Assembly (NCBI RefSeq): GCF_000721705.1
Contig: NZ_JOJL01000021.1
Coordinates: forward strand, 310,001-374,000
Direction: 5' to 3'
DNA from: Actinoplanes subtropicus
GTDB lineage: Bacteria; Actinomycetota; Actinomycetes; Mycobacteriales; Micromonosporaceae
Length of the DNA: 64,000 bases
The position numbers and the translations under genes are program-made. The stretch's first letter is position 1. Each line of letters starts with the position of its first letter. The notes beneath the pieces were generated by a model, which saw only the letters and a program-made list of their open reading frames with translations, made no database searches and was not told the DNA's origin. Positions 19,845 through 32,336 of this stretch are shown piece after piece.

Positions 19845-20264
19845 TCAGCCCTCGAACGGATTGACCACCGGCACGCCCGTCCGTGCGACATCGGCGACGT
19901 TCCGCGTGGCCAGCGTGAGCCGGTGCGCCCGGGCGGTGGCCGCCATCAGCCCGTCGATCACCGGCGGCTGCGCCGCGGCGGCCATCCGCCCCCACTCCTC
20001 GGCCACGGCCACCGTTACCGGCAGGATCCGGCCGCCGTAGGCCTCGACCAGTTCCCCGAGCCACGCCTCCAGCGCGACGGCTCGCCGGGGATCGCGAGGG
20101 CGCAGCATCTCGATGCCCTTCCGGATCTCGCCGACCGACAGCACGCTGAGGTAGACCTCGGCCCTCGCCGCCTCGAGGCGCCGCAGCCAGGTCACCACCC
20201 GCCGGTGTGGAGTGGCCTTGCGCAGCTCCGATATGACGTTGGTATCGAGCAGATACGCCACCAT
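19845..20264 (-). CDS. vapC: PIN-domain toxin (VapC family)
   Basis: A 139-residue PIN-domain ribonuclease. The acidic metal site is formed by Asp7 (YLLDTNVISEL), Glu46 (LSVGEIRKG), Asp104 (PVIDGLMAAT) and Asp125 (RNVADVA). All four are present, so the toxin is probably active. The start ATG overlaps the antitoxin stop by one base (TGATG). VapC toxins typically cleave initiator tRNA or rRNA loops; target here unknown. Confidence 0.92.
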   Translation of the reverse strand: MVAYLLDTNVISELRKATPHRRVVTWLRRLEAARAEVYLSVLSVGEIRKGIEMLRPRDPRRAVALEAWLGELVEAYGGRILPVTVAVAEEWGRMAAAAQPPVIDGLMAATARAHRLTLATRNVADVARTGVPVVNPFEG

Positions 20265-20530
20265 CAGTCGAAGAAGTTGATCTCGCGGAGCGGCTCGCGG
20301 CTTCGCTCGATGTCGAAGTCGTCCGGGATCTCCTCACCCTCCTTGGGCCGCTTCATCAGGAATTCCAGGATCGTCATGCGTTCCTCGCCTTGCAGGCGTC
20401 GATACTCCCGCATGTCCATCACCACCGCTATCTCCTCGCCGTGCCGGGTGACGATCTGCGGCTCACCCGTTGCCGCGGCCCGGAGCAACTCACTGAAGCG
20501 CTGCTTGGCCTCTTGCACTTGCCAGCGCAT
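20264..20530 (-). CDS. Phd/YefM-type antitoxin paired with VapC
   Basis: An 88-residue antitoxin. The N-terminal Phd/YefM DNA-binding fold reads MRWQVQEAKQRFSELLRAA followed by GEPQIVTRHGEEIAVVM. The C-terminal half (RPKEGEEIPDDFDIERS) is acidic and would wrap the toxin. I choose the ATG at 20530, with a GGGGA site; the frame begins at TTG 20539, three codons further up. Autoregulation is likely through the repeat at 20561-20578. Confidence 0.92.
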   Translation of the reverse strand: MRWQVQEAKQRFSELLRAAATGEPQIVTRHGEEIAVVMDMREYRRLQGEERMTILEFLMKRPKEGEEIPDDFDIERSREPLREINFFD

Positions 20531-20560
20531 ATCGATCAATCCCCAACCGCAACGACACTC

Positions 20561-20578
20561 TGTCCAGACTGTCTAGAC
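20561..20578 (-). promoter_or_regulatory. Candidate operator of the VapBC-type pair
   Basis: Two adjacent 9-mers, TGTCCAGAC and TGTCTAGAC, differ at one base; the second contains the palindrome GTCTAGAC. They lie 31-48 bases before the antitoxin start, where Phd-type antitoxins usually bind. Confidence 0.45.
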
Positions 20579-20657
20579 CGTACCACATCCGCCGACAGCG
20601 GAATGGGTCGATACCAGCGAGGGTCCGCACCTAGGCTGATGAGGTAGGAGGTACCTG

Positions 20658-21281
20658 GTGGAGCTGCGACACGACCCGATGCGCTGGGGCCAGCCCCCGC
20701 ACCACTCCCCCGAGCCCTGGCCCGCGTCCCACCCCGGCGCCGGCCCGGCCCTGCCCGGCTGGCTCGAGGAGCGCCTGTTCGACCAGCGGATCGTCATGGT
20801 GCGCGGCGCGCTCACCGGCGAGGCCGCCACCGGCGTCGCCGCCGCCCTGCTCACCCTCGACGCGGCCGGCCCCGCCCCGGTCCAGCTGCACGTGGCCAGC
20901 GACGGCGGCGAGCTCGCCGCGGCGCTCTCCGTGATCGACGTGATCGATGCGATGGCCGCGCCGGTGCACGCGCTGGTCACCGCCCAGGCCGGCGGCGCCG
21001 TGGTGGCCGTGCTGGCGGCCGCCGACAAGCGGGCGGCCTATCGGCACGCCCGATTCAAGCTCACCGAGCCGCGCGCGGCCGGGGTGACCGGCACCGCCGA
21101 CGAGGTGACCCGGGCCGCCGGGCAGCACCTGCGCGAGCTGGAGGAGGTCGTGCTGCGGCTGGTCGAGGTGACCGGGCAGACCCGCAGCCGGATAGAGGAC
21201 GATCTGCAGGCGGGCCGGTCGCTCACCGCCCAGGAGGCCGTCGAGTACGGCTTGATCGACGAGATCGTCGGGAAGGCATGA
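20658..21281 (+). CDS. ClpP-like protein lacking the catalytic triad
   Basis: A 207-residue ClpP-fold protein starting at GTG 20658 behind an AGGAGGT site. Alignment by eye is clear: LHVASDGGELAAALSVIDVI corresponds to the glycine-rich INSPGGS region and the C-terminal SLTAQEAVEYGLIDEIVG to the family end. The catalytic serine position (GQAASMG in ClpP) reads AQAGGAV, so Ser is Gly113. The histidine position (MIHQP) reads KLTEP, so His is Thr136. It cannot be a serine protease of the usual type. Such proteins may form mixed rings with active ClpP or act as scaffolds. It is convergent with the L11 gene. Confidence 0.88.
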   Translation: MELRHDPMRWGQPPHHSPEPWPASHPGAGPALPGWLEERLFDQRIVMVRGALTGEAATGVAAALLTLDAAGPAPVQLHVASDGGELAAALSVIDVIDAMAAPVHALVTAQAGGAVVAVLAAADKRAAYRHARFKLTEPRAAGVTGTADEVTRAAGQHLRELEEVVLRLVEVTGQTRSRIEDDLQAGRSLTAQEAVEYGLIDEIVGKA

Positions 21282-21282
21282 A

Positions 21283-21311
21283 AAAAGCCCCCGGGAATCC
21301 CGGGGGCTTTT
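21283..21311. terminator. Bidirectional terminator between clpP-like and L11 genes
   Basis: A perfect 13-bp stem, AAAAGCCCCCGGG with CCCGGGGGCTTTT, around a three-base loop. The A-run and T-run make it a classical terminator in both directions for the two convergent genes. Confidence 0.92.
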
Positions 21312-21322
21312 CAGCGCGTCGC

Positions 21323-21745
21323 TCAGGGGGTCTTGACGCCCATCGAGCGCGCGGTGCCGGCGACGACCTTGATCGCCGCGTCGAGGTCGTTCGCGTTGAG
21401 GTCGGGGAGCTTACGCTCGGCGATCTCCTTGATCTGCTGCGCGCTGAGCGTGCCGACGGTCTGCGTCAACGGGTTCGACGCGCCCGACTGGATGCCCAGG
21501 GCCTTGCGGATCAGGAAGCTGGTCGGCGGGGTCTTGTAGGCCAGCGTGTGGCTGCGGTCCTCGTAGACCGACACGATCACCGGGATGATCTCGCCACGGT
21601 TCTTCGCCGTCGCCTCGTCGTACTCCACCTTCACGGCACGCATGTTGGCCCCGGTCGGACCAAGCATCTTGCCGAGGTCGACCATCGCGGCGTTACCCGC
21701 CTCAAGCGCGAGGGTTACCTCATGGGTCTTTTTCTTGGGCGGCAT
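21323..21745 (-). CDS. rplK: Divergent ribosomal protein L11 paralogue
   Basis: A 140-residue L11-family protein. The C-terminal rRNA-binding half is well conserved (KKLPDLNANDLDAA in the form RKLPDLNANDLDAA, GTARSMGV), and RGEIIPVIVSVYEDRSHTL is family-like. The N-terminal domain is not: the proline-rich PAPPVGPALGQHGVNI of ordinary L11 is replaced by AMVDLGKMLGPTGANM. Those prolines form part of the thiopeptide and factor-binding site. It stands alone, away from nusG, secE and rplA, so it is almost certainly an additional copy rather than the housekeeping gene. Confidence 0.88.
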   Translation of the reverse strand: MPPKKKTHEVTLALEAGNAAMVDLGKMLGPTGANMRAVKVEYDEATAKNRGEIIPVIVSVYEDRSHTLAYKTPPTSFLIRKALGIQSGASNPLTQTVGTLSAQQIKEIAERKLPDLNANDLDAAIKVVAGTARSMGVKTP

Positions 21746-21893
21746 TGCGTAGGGCTCCTTTAGGTGAGCTGCACGGGCCGTAAGTCGCAGCTCGCCAGCT
21801 TGAAATCAACACACAACAACCCCGGGACCTTACAACCGCGTCGCCGGACGGGTCAAAACGGAGGTCCCGGGTACCACCGGCAAGTGTAGCTCG

Positions 21894-22688
21894 CTAGTAC
21901 TGGTCGCACTGACACCGGGTCATCAGGGCGCGCACCGCCGCCACGTACTCGGGATTGGGCAGGGTCTTGGTCGCGGCCGCCGCCTCGATGCCGCCCTGGC
22001 CGGCGTTGTAGCCCGAGATCACCACGTTGAGCAGGCACCACGACGTGTGCGACTTGCACTTGCCCGCACTCAAGTCGTAGCTGTTGTTGAAGTAGTTGTA
22101 CGACGCCCACTTGGTCAGCCACGCCAGGTAGTTGGCGCCCACGTACGCATTGTCCTGGTACTTCGACGGGTCGTAGGTGAGGCCGAAGCGCTGGTTGATC
22201 ATCTCGACCGTGGCGGGCATGACCTGCATGATGCCGGCCCCGCCGTCGCAGTTGTGGATGTTGCTCTTCCAGCCGCTCTCCTGCCAGGCGATGGCCTTGA
22301 CCAGCGGGTAGTTCAGCTTCAGCGTGGGCGCCTCGGTCTGCCAGTAGACGCGCCCGGCCGCCGACTTCAGCGCCGCCTTGACCTTGCCCTTGGCGACCGG
22401 CGTGGTTTTGTCGTAGTGCGCGCAGGCGGGCAGCTGGCTCCAGAACGGCGGCGCCGTCGGCTCGGTCGCCTTCGGCTTCGGCTTGGTGGTCGTCCTGGAC
22501 GGGGTCGGGCTGGGTGATTCCGCTGACAGATCGGCCGAGGTCGGCTCCTCGGACGGCGTCGACGACGCCCCGACCGGATCGACGGACGGCGGCGCGGCGG
22601 CCGTCCCCTTGTCGTGCCCGGTCAGGCCGCAACCGGCCGCCACCACCAGCGCGATGGCCGCGGCCAGCAACTTTCCTCGATGACCCAT
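21894..22688 (-). CDS. Lytic transglycosylase (SLT-type) lipoprotein
   Basis: A 264-residue secreted lipoprotein. The signal peptide ends at a VAAGC lipobox (Cys20). A Ser/Pro/Thr/Lys-rich linker (about 25-80) crosses the wall. The catalytic domain has AWQESGW with Glu137, GGAGIMQVMPATVEM and ISGYNAG, which are the three SLT motifs. It would cleave the glycan strand of peptidoglycan to leave anhydro ends. Two C-terminal cysteines (CQC) may form a disulfide. It is divergent from typA with about 150 bases between. Confidence 0.92.
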   Translation of the reverse strand: MGHRGKLLAAAIALVVAAGCGLTGHDKGTAAAPPSVDPVGASSTPSEEPTSADLSAESPSPTPSRTTTKPKPKATEPTAPPFWSQLPACAHYDKTTPVAKGKVKAALKSAAGRVYWQTEAPTLKLNYPLVKAIAWQESGWKSNIHNCDGGAGIMQVMPATVEMINQRFGLTYDPSKYQDNAYVGANYLAWLTKWASYNYFNNSYDLSAGKCKSHTSWCLLNVVISGYNAGQGGIEAAAATKTLPNPEYVAAVRALMTRCQCDQY

Positions 22689-22836
22689 CGACGAACAACC
22701 TCCCCGTTAAGCGCCGAAGGCGAACGCTAACAGGCCTCGCACCTGGCCCGCAGCCCGGCGAAACGGATAAAGCGCCCACCCTCCGTCGATTGACCCCGCA
22801 GCCGTGACAGCAACCGAGACCGGGGACAATGGATGC

Positions 22837-24702
<1,866 letters not shown>

Positions 24703-24892
24703 AACCATCCGGCCGTACGCCCGGCGGCTCCCCAACCGCATCGAGGCCGCCCCCGCGTCACCTCGCAAGCTCTCCCGGTGGTCGCGCCTTTGCCGCGACC
24801 ACCGGGCTGAGCTGCCGGGTCAGGCTCCTCGCCGCGGCCGTCCACACTCTCGCTCGCTCGCCCGCCGCTCGCCCGCACCCCGCTCGCCCGCA

Positions 24893-25135
24893 CCCCGCTC
24901 GCTCGCCTGCCGCACCCCGCTCGCTCGCCTGCCGCACCCCGCTCGCTCGCCTGCCGCACCCCGCTCGCTCGCCTGCCGCGCCTGCGCGCCCGCCGCGCCC
25001 GCGCGCCTGCCGCGCCTGCCGCGCCCGCTTGCCCGCCGCGCCCGCTCGGCCGCCGCGCCCGCGCGCCTGCCGCGCCCGCTTGCCCGCCGCGCCCGCGCGC
25101 CTGCCGCGCCTGCCGCGCCCGCTTGGCCGCCGCGT
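24893..25135. repeat. GC-rich tandem repeats in the typA-terC gap
   Basis: The 460 bases between typA and terC hold no credible gene. From 24893 there are four copies of a 22-bp unit (CCCCGCTCGCTCGCCTGCCG plus CA) in exact register, ending at 24980. The rest to about 25135 is a shuffled mixture of GCCTGCCGCGCC and CGCGCCCGCTTGCCCGC blocks. Open frames through it are compositionally biased artefacts. It lies downstream of both convergent genes. Confidence 0.8.
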
Positions 25136-25162
25136 CCCTCGCCGCGCGGGTCCTCTGCCGGG

Positions 25163-26164
25163 TCAGGCTTTCGCTTCGGTCAGTTCTCTTTTCCGGTCGC
25201 GGCTCGATTTCGCCAGGCTGGCGAGCGTCGCGGCGCCCAGCGTGCCGAGAATGACCAGCAGGCTCAGCCAGATGGGGATCTCCGGCGCCCAGTCCACCCC
25301 GTCACCGCCGTTGACGAACGGCAGGCTGTTGGTGTGCAGCGCCTCGGCGAAGAGCTTGGCCCCGATGAAGGCCAGCACCGCGGCGAGCCCGTAGTTGAGG
25401 TAGACCAGCCGCTCGAGCAGCCCGCCCAGCAGGAAGTAGAGCTGGCGCAGCCCCATCAGCGCGAAGACGTTCGCGGTGAAGACCAGGTACGGCTCCTTGG
25501 TGATGCCGAAGATCGCCGGAATCGAGTCGAGCGCGAACAGCAGATCCGTGGTCCCGAGCGCGATCATCACGATCAGCATCGGCGTGAACAGGCGCTTCCC
25601 ACTCGACGTCGGGATGGTCAGCCGCCCGTTCCCGAACGAGGAGGACACCGGGAGGGCCCGCTTCGCCCACCGGATCAGGACGTTCTCCTGGAAGTCGTCC
25701 TCGTCGGTCTGCCCCTCCCTCAACAGCGAGACCGCCGTGTACACCAGGAACGCGCCGAAGATGTAGAAGACCCAGGAGAACTGCGCGATCAACGCCGCGC
25801 CGGCCGCGATGAACAGGCCACGCATCACCAGCGCCAGCACGATGCCGACGAGCAGCACCTCCTGCTGGAACCGCCGGGGCACCGCGAACCGCGCCATGAT
25901 GATGACGAAGACGAAAAGATTGTCGACACTCAACGAGTACTCGGTGAGCCAACCGGTATAGAACTCCCCCGCGTACCTGCCGCCCGCCACGAGCCAGACG
26001 CCGGCCCCGAAGAGCACCGCCAGCCCGACGTAGAACGCGACCCAGGCGCCCGACTCCTTCATCGAGGGCTCGTGCGGCCGCCGGCCGATGATCAGCAGAT
26101 CGACGGCCAGCACGGCGACGAGGGCAACTAGGGTGGCGATCCACGCCCAGGACGACACAGTCAA
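25163..26164 (-). CDS. TerC-family integral membrane protein (probable Mn exporter)
   Basis: A 333-residue TerC/Alx-family protein with about nine membrane segments. Key acidic membrane motifs are ...LSVDNLFVFVIIM (in the YSLSVDNLF segment) and LFALDSIPAIFGIT, where the Asp residues are thought to bind metal. I start it at the TTG at 26164 because GGAGG lies six bases upstream and the protein then begins LTVSSWAWIATLVALVAVL as a membrane segment. The open frame runs on to 26461, but that part is the riboswitch leader. Manganese export is inferred from the riboswitch class and known TerC proteins. Confidence 0.93.
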   Translation of the reverse strand: MTVSSWAWIATLVALVAVLAVDLLIIGRRPHEPSMKESGAWVAFYVGLAVLFGAGVWLVAGGRYAGEFYTGWLTEYSLSVDNLFVFVIIMARFAVPRRFQQEVLLVGIVLALVMRGLFIAAGAALIAQFSWVFYIFGAFLVYTAVSLLREGQTDEDDFQENVLIRWAKRALPVSSSFGNGRLTIPTSSGKRLFTPMLIVMIALGTTDLLFALDSIPAIFGITKEPYLVFTANVFALMGLRQLYFLLGGLLERLVYLNYGLAAVLAFIGAKLFAEALHTNSLPFVNGGDGVDWAPEIPIWLSLLVILGTLGAATLASLAKSSRDRKRELTEAKA

Positions 26165-26238
26165 CGAAAACCTCCGGCAGACACGAGTCATCGCCATGTC
26201 CGCCCGAGGTCGAGCGAGCACAGCGACGTGCGGCTGTC

Positions 26239-26334
26239 GGAGGTCTCTTCCGCCGCCTGAGCGACCACCGGCCCCGGGTAGCCCACGTGGGCATTCCGTG
26301 CTGACGAGACCGGCGCGAGGGAATACTCCCCTCC
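26239..26334 (-). ncRNA. yybP-ykoY manganese riboswitch upstream of terC
   Basis: Minus-strand RNA, 5' to 3': GGAGGGGAGTATTCCC, then GGTCTCGTCAGCACGG, a GCCCACGTGGGC hairpin, CCCGGGGCCGG, and finally GGAAGAGACCTCC. GGAGG and CCTCC close the P1 stem. The GGGGAGTA and CGTCA...AGACC elements are the conserved Mn-binding loops of the yybP-ykoY class. It ends about 75 bases before the terC start, which is the usual position for a genetic ON switch when Mn is high. Confidence 0.85.
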
Positions 26335-27075
26335 TACGGCAGCCATTGTGTCTCATCCCAGACCCAATGGCACGGCACCCCGGAAAGCAAGCCCGGCCGC
26401 AGCCGGAACCACCCATCCAGTTAGGTTCCGCTAACCAGCTTACCGCGCCCCCACCCGCCATCCGTCATCCGCAGCGGACGACCAGATCACCCCCACTGTG
26501 TCCCACGTCGCCCGACCCCATCACTCCACCGGCGTGCCCCCACCCGCAGCGACCCAGGCTTCCTAGGAGGCTAGCTCACTTCGCCACCCCACGACCTGAC
26601 GAGGCAACGACCCAGGCCGGCCGAACCCGCGCAAGCAGGTCAGGCCCCACCGACAAAGTCCCACCCACCCGAGCTCAGACCCGGCCGCCGATTCGCACGG
26701 CAGGTTCGGAACCCCGCACACCAAGACACGCGGCCGGGCTCACGACCGCGCACGCCGAGTCACGGCGCCCAGCTCGGGCACGCGCCCACCTCCGCAACGC
26801 AGGCGAGGCTCGGGAACGCGCGCGCGGCTCGGGTCGGGGCTGCGCAGGCCGAGTTACGCTGCCCAGTTCGGGAACGCACGCTGAGCGGCCCGGGTCCGGG
26901 CCGCGCGGGCCGAGTCACGCGGGCGGGCCGGAGCCGCGCACTCGAGCCACGCGGCCCGGCTCGGAGGCCCACACGCCGAGTCACACCGCCCGCGTCGGAG
27001 CCCTGCGCCGGTTCACGCGGCCGGGGTCCGGGGCGGCCGGGCGATCCTGGGCGGCTGCTGGCCTGGCGCCGGTGG
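26335..27075. other. Gap between uvrB and the terC riboswitch
   Basis: No credible gene. The terC promoter should lie in the first 150 bases. From about 26690 to 27020 there are imperfect repeats built around GCCGAGTCACG followed by CCCAG(C/T)TCGGG, spaced some 60-100 bases apart, in very GC-rich sequence. A long plus-strand frame across it is Arg/Pro/Thr-rich and looks like a compositional artefact. Confidence 0.6.
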
Positions 27076-29193
<2,118 letters not shown>

Positions 29194-29200
29194 GGGGACC

Positions 29201-29223
29201 ACGGTACGTCGGGGGTATGACAA
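29201..29223 (-). promoter_or_regulatory. PafBC/RecA-independent damage-type promoter of uvrB
   Basis: Minus strand: TTGTCATAC, eight bases, TACCGT, with the exact RecA-NDp spacing. Seven bases separate the -10 hexamer from the ATG at 29193, consistent with transcription starting at or next to the start codon. Confidence 0.75.
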
Positions 29224-29490
29224 GTTCTCCCCGTCGAGGTCCGCTCTCGGCGAACCGGCGTGCTGAGGGTGCACATTCGCCGCGTTGTCCGGCCTTGCGC
29301 GCCTCGCCTAGCCTGTTCGGGTAGGCCGCTCGCGGCGGCCGCCCGGCACGATGACGGATCACCACACGGTCCGTCCGGCCGGACCGTGGTTGATGCGCCC
29401 CGGCTCTTCCGGGCGAGCGCACCCGCGGGGGTCGCGCTGAGCGCTGACCGGCCGCCGCGAGCGCCCTTCTCTTGTCCGGCCGGGGAGGGG

Positions 29491-30675
29491 CTATGTGCCG
29501 GGCTCCCAGCCGGTTTCCTCGGCCCAGTCGTCGGCCGCCCGCGCCTCGGTGTCGAACCACGGCTCCTTGGCCTCGCCGTACGCCGAACGGTCTTGATGTT
29601 GAAGGGCCCACTGAGCCTTCGCCGCGGCATAGGCCTCGCGGGCCGCCGGGATCGCGCGCAGGTGGTCCCGCATGAGCAGGGCGAACCGCCAGCCCGGCGA
29701 ACCCGTCACCCGCACGTGCAGATTGACCGGGCGCCCCGGGTCGGCGTTGCCGTGCAGCCTTTTCGGCCAGGTCTCGCCGGGTACGCCGCGCGTGTTGTCC
29801 GCCCACTCCCCCGGCCGCCGCGGGAAACCGGCCTCGGCCAGCCGGTCGGCCAGCGCGTCGGCCTCGTCGAGGGTGCGCACGGCGAGCATCAGGTCGATGA
29901 TGTCCTTGGCCGGCAGCCCGGCGACCGCGGTCGAGCCGATGTGCTCGACCGCCGCCTCGGCGCCGGTCGCGTGCCGGATCCGGGCGATCAGCCGGGCCGC
30001 CTGCTCGGGCCAGGTCGGGTCGGGCTCGGCGATGACCAACTCGGGGCCGAGCGGCGCGCTGGTGCGCAGCCGCAGGTGCCTCTCGAACGGCACGAGCCGC
30101 TCCCGGTAGAGCCGGTCCACCCGGTCGTGCAGCTGCTCCAGGGTGCCGTTGTTCTCCAGCAGCACGTCGCACGCGGCCCGGCGCCGGGCGTCGTCGGCCT
30201 GCGCGCTGATCCGCGCGGTCGCCTCCTCGGTGGCCATCCCGCGGGTCTCCCGGAGACGCCGCAGTCTTGACTCGAGCCGGGTCTCCACCACCAGGGCCAG
30301 ATGGTACGTGCCGGGGAGCCCCGCCTCGACCAGGAGCGGAACGTCGTTGACCACGATGGCGTCGGGCGCGGCCGCCGCGGTCATCTCGACGGTCCGCGCG
30401 CGCACCCGGGGATGGATGATCCGCTCGAGCCGGCGGCGGGCCGGCTCGTCGCCGAAGACCTTGGCACCCAGCGCCGGCCGATCGAGCTCGCCGTCGCCGG
30501 TGAGCACCCCGGACCCGAACGCCTCGACGACCTCGGCCAGCCCCGGCGTGCCGGCCGCCACCACCTCGCGGGCCAGCTTGTCGGCGTCGATGATCACCGC
30601 GCCGCGCTCGGCCAGCCGGCTCGCGACCGCGCTCTTGCCCGCCCCGATCCCGCCGGTCAATCCCACCCTCAGCAC
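29491..30675 (-). CDS. coaE: Dephospho-CoA kinase fused to a GrpB/UPF0157 domain
   Basis: A 394-residue fusion. Residues 1 to about 200 are dephospho-CoA kinase, the last step of CoA synthesis: P-loop GLTGGIGAGKS (5-15), DADKLARE and NDVPLLVE. From about residue 212 (ELVIAEPDPTWPEQAARL) the GrpB domain of the nucleotidyltransferase fold begins, with EHIGSTAVAGLPAKDIIDLM and NLHVRV. The same fusion is known in mycobacterial CoaE, where the extra domain is thought to help folding or regulate the kinase. It lies between rpsA and uvrB as in other actinobacteria. Confidence 0.96.
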   Translation of the reverse strand: MLRVGLTGGIGAGKSAVASRLAERGAVIIDADKLAREVVAAGTPGLAEVVEAFGSGVLTGDGELDRPALGAKVFGDEPARRRLERIIHPRVRARTVEMTAAAAPDAIVVNDVPLLVEAGLPGTYHLALVVETRLESRLRRLRETRGMATEEATARISAQADDARRRAACDVLLENNGTLEQLHDRVDRLYRERLVPFERHLRLRTSAPLGPELVIAEPDPTWPEQAARLIARIRHATGAEAAVEHIGSTAVAGLPAKDIIDLMLAVRTLDEADALADRLAEAGFPRRPGEWADNTRGVPGETWPKRLHGNADPGRPVNLHVRVTGSPGWRFALLMRDHLRAIPAAREAYAAAKAQWALQHQDRSAYGEAKEPWFDTEARAADDWAEETGWEPGT

Positions 30676-30778
30676 GGCTCAATTATCGTCGCCGGCGGAC
30701 CCACGTGCCCGCCCGGCCCGGCTCGCCGGTCCGGAGCTGGCGAAGGACCGCCGGCCCACGAACGGTCCCGGGCACGGC

Positions 30779-30809
30779 GAAGGGCCGCCCCGAACCGGGA
30801 CGGCCCTTC
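30779..30809 (-). terminator. Terminator after rpsA
   Basis: A 14-base stem, GAAGGGCCGCCCCG with CGGGACGGCCCTTC (one G-T pair), around an AAC loop, 19 bases past the rpsA stop. It separates rpsA from coaE. Confidence 0.85.
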
Positions 30810-30827
30810 GTACTGCCGTGTGTTACC

Positions 30828-32336
30828 TCAGCTCTTGCCGCCGGCGAGCTTCTCGCGCAGGGCGGCGAGGGCCTCGTCGGTGGCCAGGGTGCCGGCCGGC
30901 TCCTCGGCGGCCCGCGCCGGAGCCGGCGAGCTCGACGAGGTGGCCGACGCGGCGGCGGGACCACCGGCGGCGGCCGGAGCCGGGTTGAGCGCGGCCTCGG
31001 CGTCGGCGTCGCGGGACGCCTGCACCTGCTTGGTGTGCGCCTCCCAGCGCTCGCGGGCGTCGGCGTACTGCTTCTCCCACGTCTCGCGCTGCTTCTCGAA
31101 GCCCTCGAGCCACTCGCCCGTCTCCGGGTCGAAGCCCTCCGGGTAGATGTAGTTGCCCTCGGCGTCGTAGGTCGCGGCCATGCCGTACAGGGTCGGGTCG
31201 AAGTGCTCCTCGCCCTCGACGAAGCCCTCGTTGGCCTGCTTGAGCGACAGCGAGATGCGCCGGCGCTCCAGGTCGATGTCGATGACCTTGACCAGGACGT
31301 CGGAGCCCACCTGGACGACCTGCTCGGGCAGCTCGACGTGCCGCTCGGCCAGCTCGGAGATGTGCACCAGGCCCTCGATACCGTCGTCGACGCGGACGAA
31401 CGCGCCGAACGGAACCAGCTTGGTGACCTTGCCCGGCACGATCTGGTTGATCGCGTGGGTCCGGGCGAACTGGCGCCACGGGTCTTCCTGGGTCGCCTTC
31501 AGCGACAGCGAGACGCGCTCGCGGTCCAGGTCGACGTCGAGCACCTCGACCTCGACCTCCTGGCCGACCTCGACGACCTCGGAGGGGTGGTCGATGTGCT
31601 TCCAGGAGAGCTCGGAGACGTGCACCAGGCCGTCGACGCCGCCGAGGTCGACGAACGCGCCGAAGTTGACGATCGAGGAGACGACGCCCTTGCGGACCTG
31701 GCCCTTCTGCAGCTTGTTGAGGAACTCGGTGCGAACCTCGGACTGCGTCTGCTCCAGCCAGGCGCGGCGGGACAGGACCACGTTGTTGCGGTTCTTGTCC
31801 AGCTCGATGATCTTCGCCTCGAGCTCACGGCCCACGTACGGCTGCAGGTCACGCACGCGACGCATCTCGACCAGGGAGGCCGGCAGGAAGCCGCGGAGAC
31901 CGATGTCGAGGATGAGACCACCCTTGACGACCTCGATGACGGAGCCACGCACGACGCCGTCGTCTTCCTTGATCTTCTCGATCGTGCCCCAGGCCCGCTC
32001 GTACTGAGCGCGTTTCTTGGACAGGATCAGGCGGCCTTCCTTGTCCTCCTTGGTGAGAACAAGAGCCTCGATGTGGTCACCGACCGACACCACTTCCGCG
32101 GGGTCCACGTCATGCTTGATCGACAACTCGCGCGAGGGGATGACACCCTCGGTCTTGTAGCCGATGTCGAGCAGGACCTCGTCCCGATCGACCTTGACGA
32201 CGGTGCCTTCGACAATGTCGCCGTCGTTGAAGTACTTGATGGTCTCGTCGATTGCGGCGAGGAAAGCCTCCTCGGAACCGAGGTCGTCGACGGTGACCTT
32301 GTTGGCGCTCGAGGTGGCCTCGATGCTGCTCGTCAT
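30828..32336 (-). CDS. rpsA: 30S ribosomal protein S1
   Basis: A 502-residue S1 with four S1/OB domains (about 36-105, 123-188, 209-277 and 294-363), the actinobacterial number rather than the six of E. coli. Domain signatures are seen as VNFGAFVDLGGVDGLVHVSE and VPFGAFVRVDDGIEGLVHIS. The tail is Ala/Pro/Ser-rich and ends in ALREKLAGGKS. It starts at the ATG at 32336 (MTSSIEATSSANKVTVDD) with GGAGC upstream. It binds mRNA and brings it to the 30S subunit. Confidence 0.97.
   Translation of the reverse strand: MTSSIEATSSANKVTVDDLGSEEAFLAAIDETIKYFNDGDIVEGTVVKVDRDEVLLDIGYKTEGVIPSRELSIKHDVDPAEVVSVGDHIEALVLTKEDKEGRLILSKKRAQYERAWGTIEKIKEDDGVVRGSVIEVVKGGLILDIGLRGFLPASLVEMRRVRDLQPYVGRELEAKIIELDKNRNNVVLSRRAWLEQTQSEVRTEFLNKLQKGQVRKGVVSSIVNFGAFVDLGGVDGLVHVSELSWKHIDHPSEVVEVGQEVEVEVLDVDLDRERVSLSLKATQEDPWRQFARTHAINQIVPGKVTKLVPFGAFVRVDDGIEGLVHISELAERHVELPEQVVQVGSDVLVKVIDIDLERRRISLSLKQANEGFVEGEEHFDPTLYGMAATYDAEGNYIYPEGFDPETGEWLEGFEKQRETWEKQYADARERWEAHTKQVQASRDADAEAALNPAPAAAGGPAAASATSSSSPAPARAAEEPAGTLATDEALAALREKLAGGKS

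Noticed and set aside
26165..26461. N-terminal extension of TerC
   Set aside because: The stretch contains a full yybP-ykoY riboswitch, and a GGAGG site precedes the TTG at 26164 where the first membrane segment begins.
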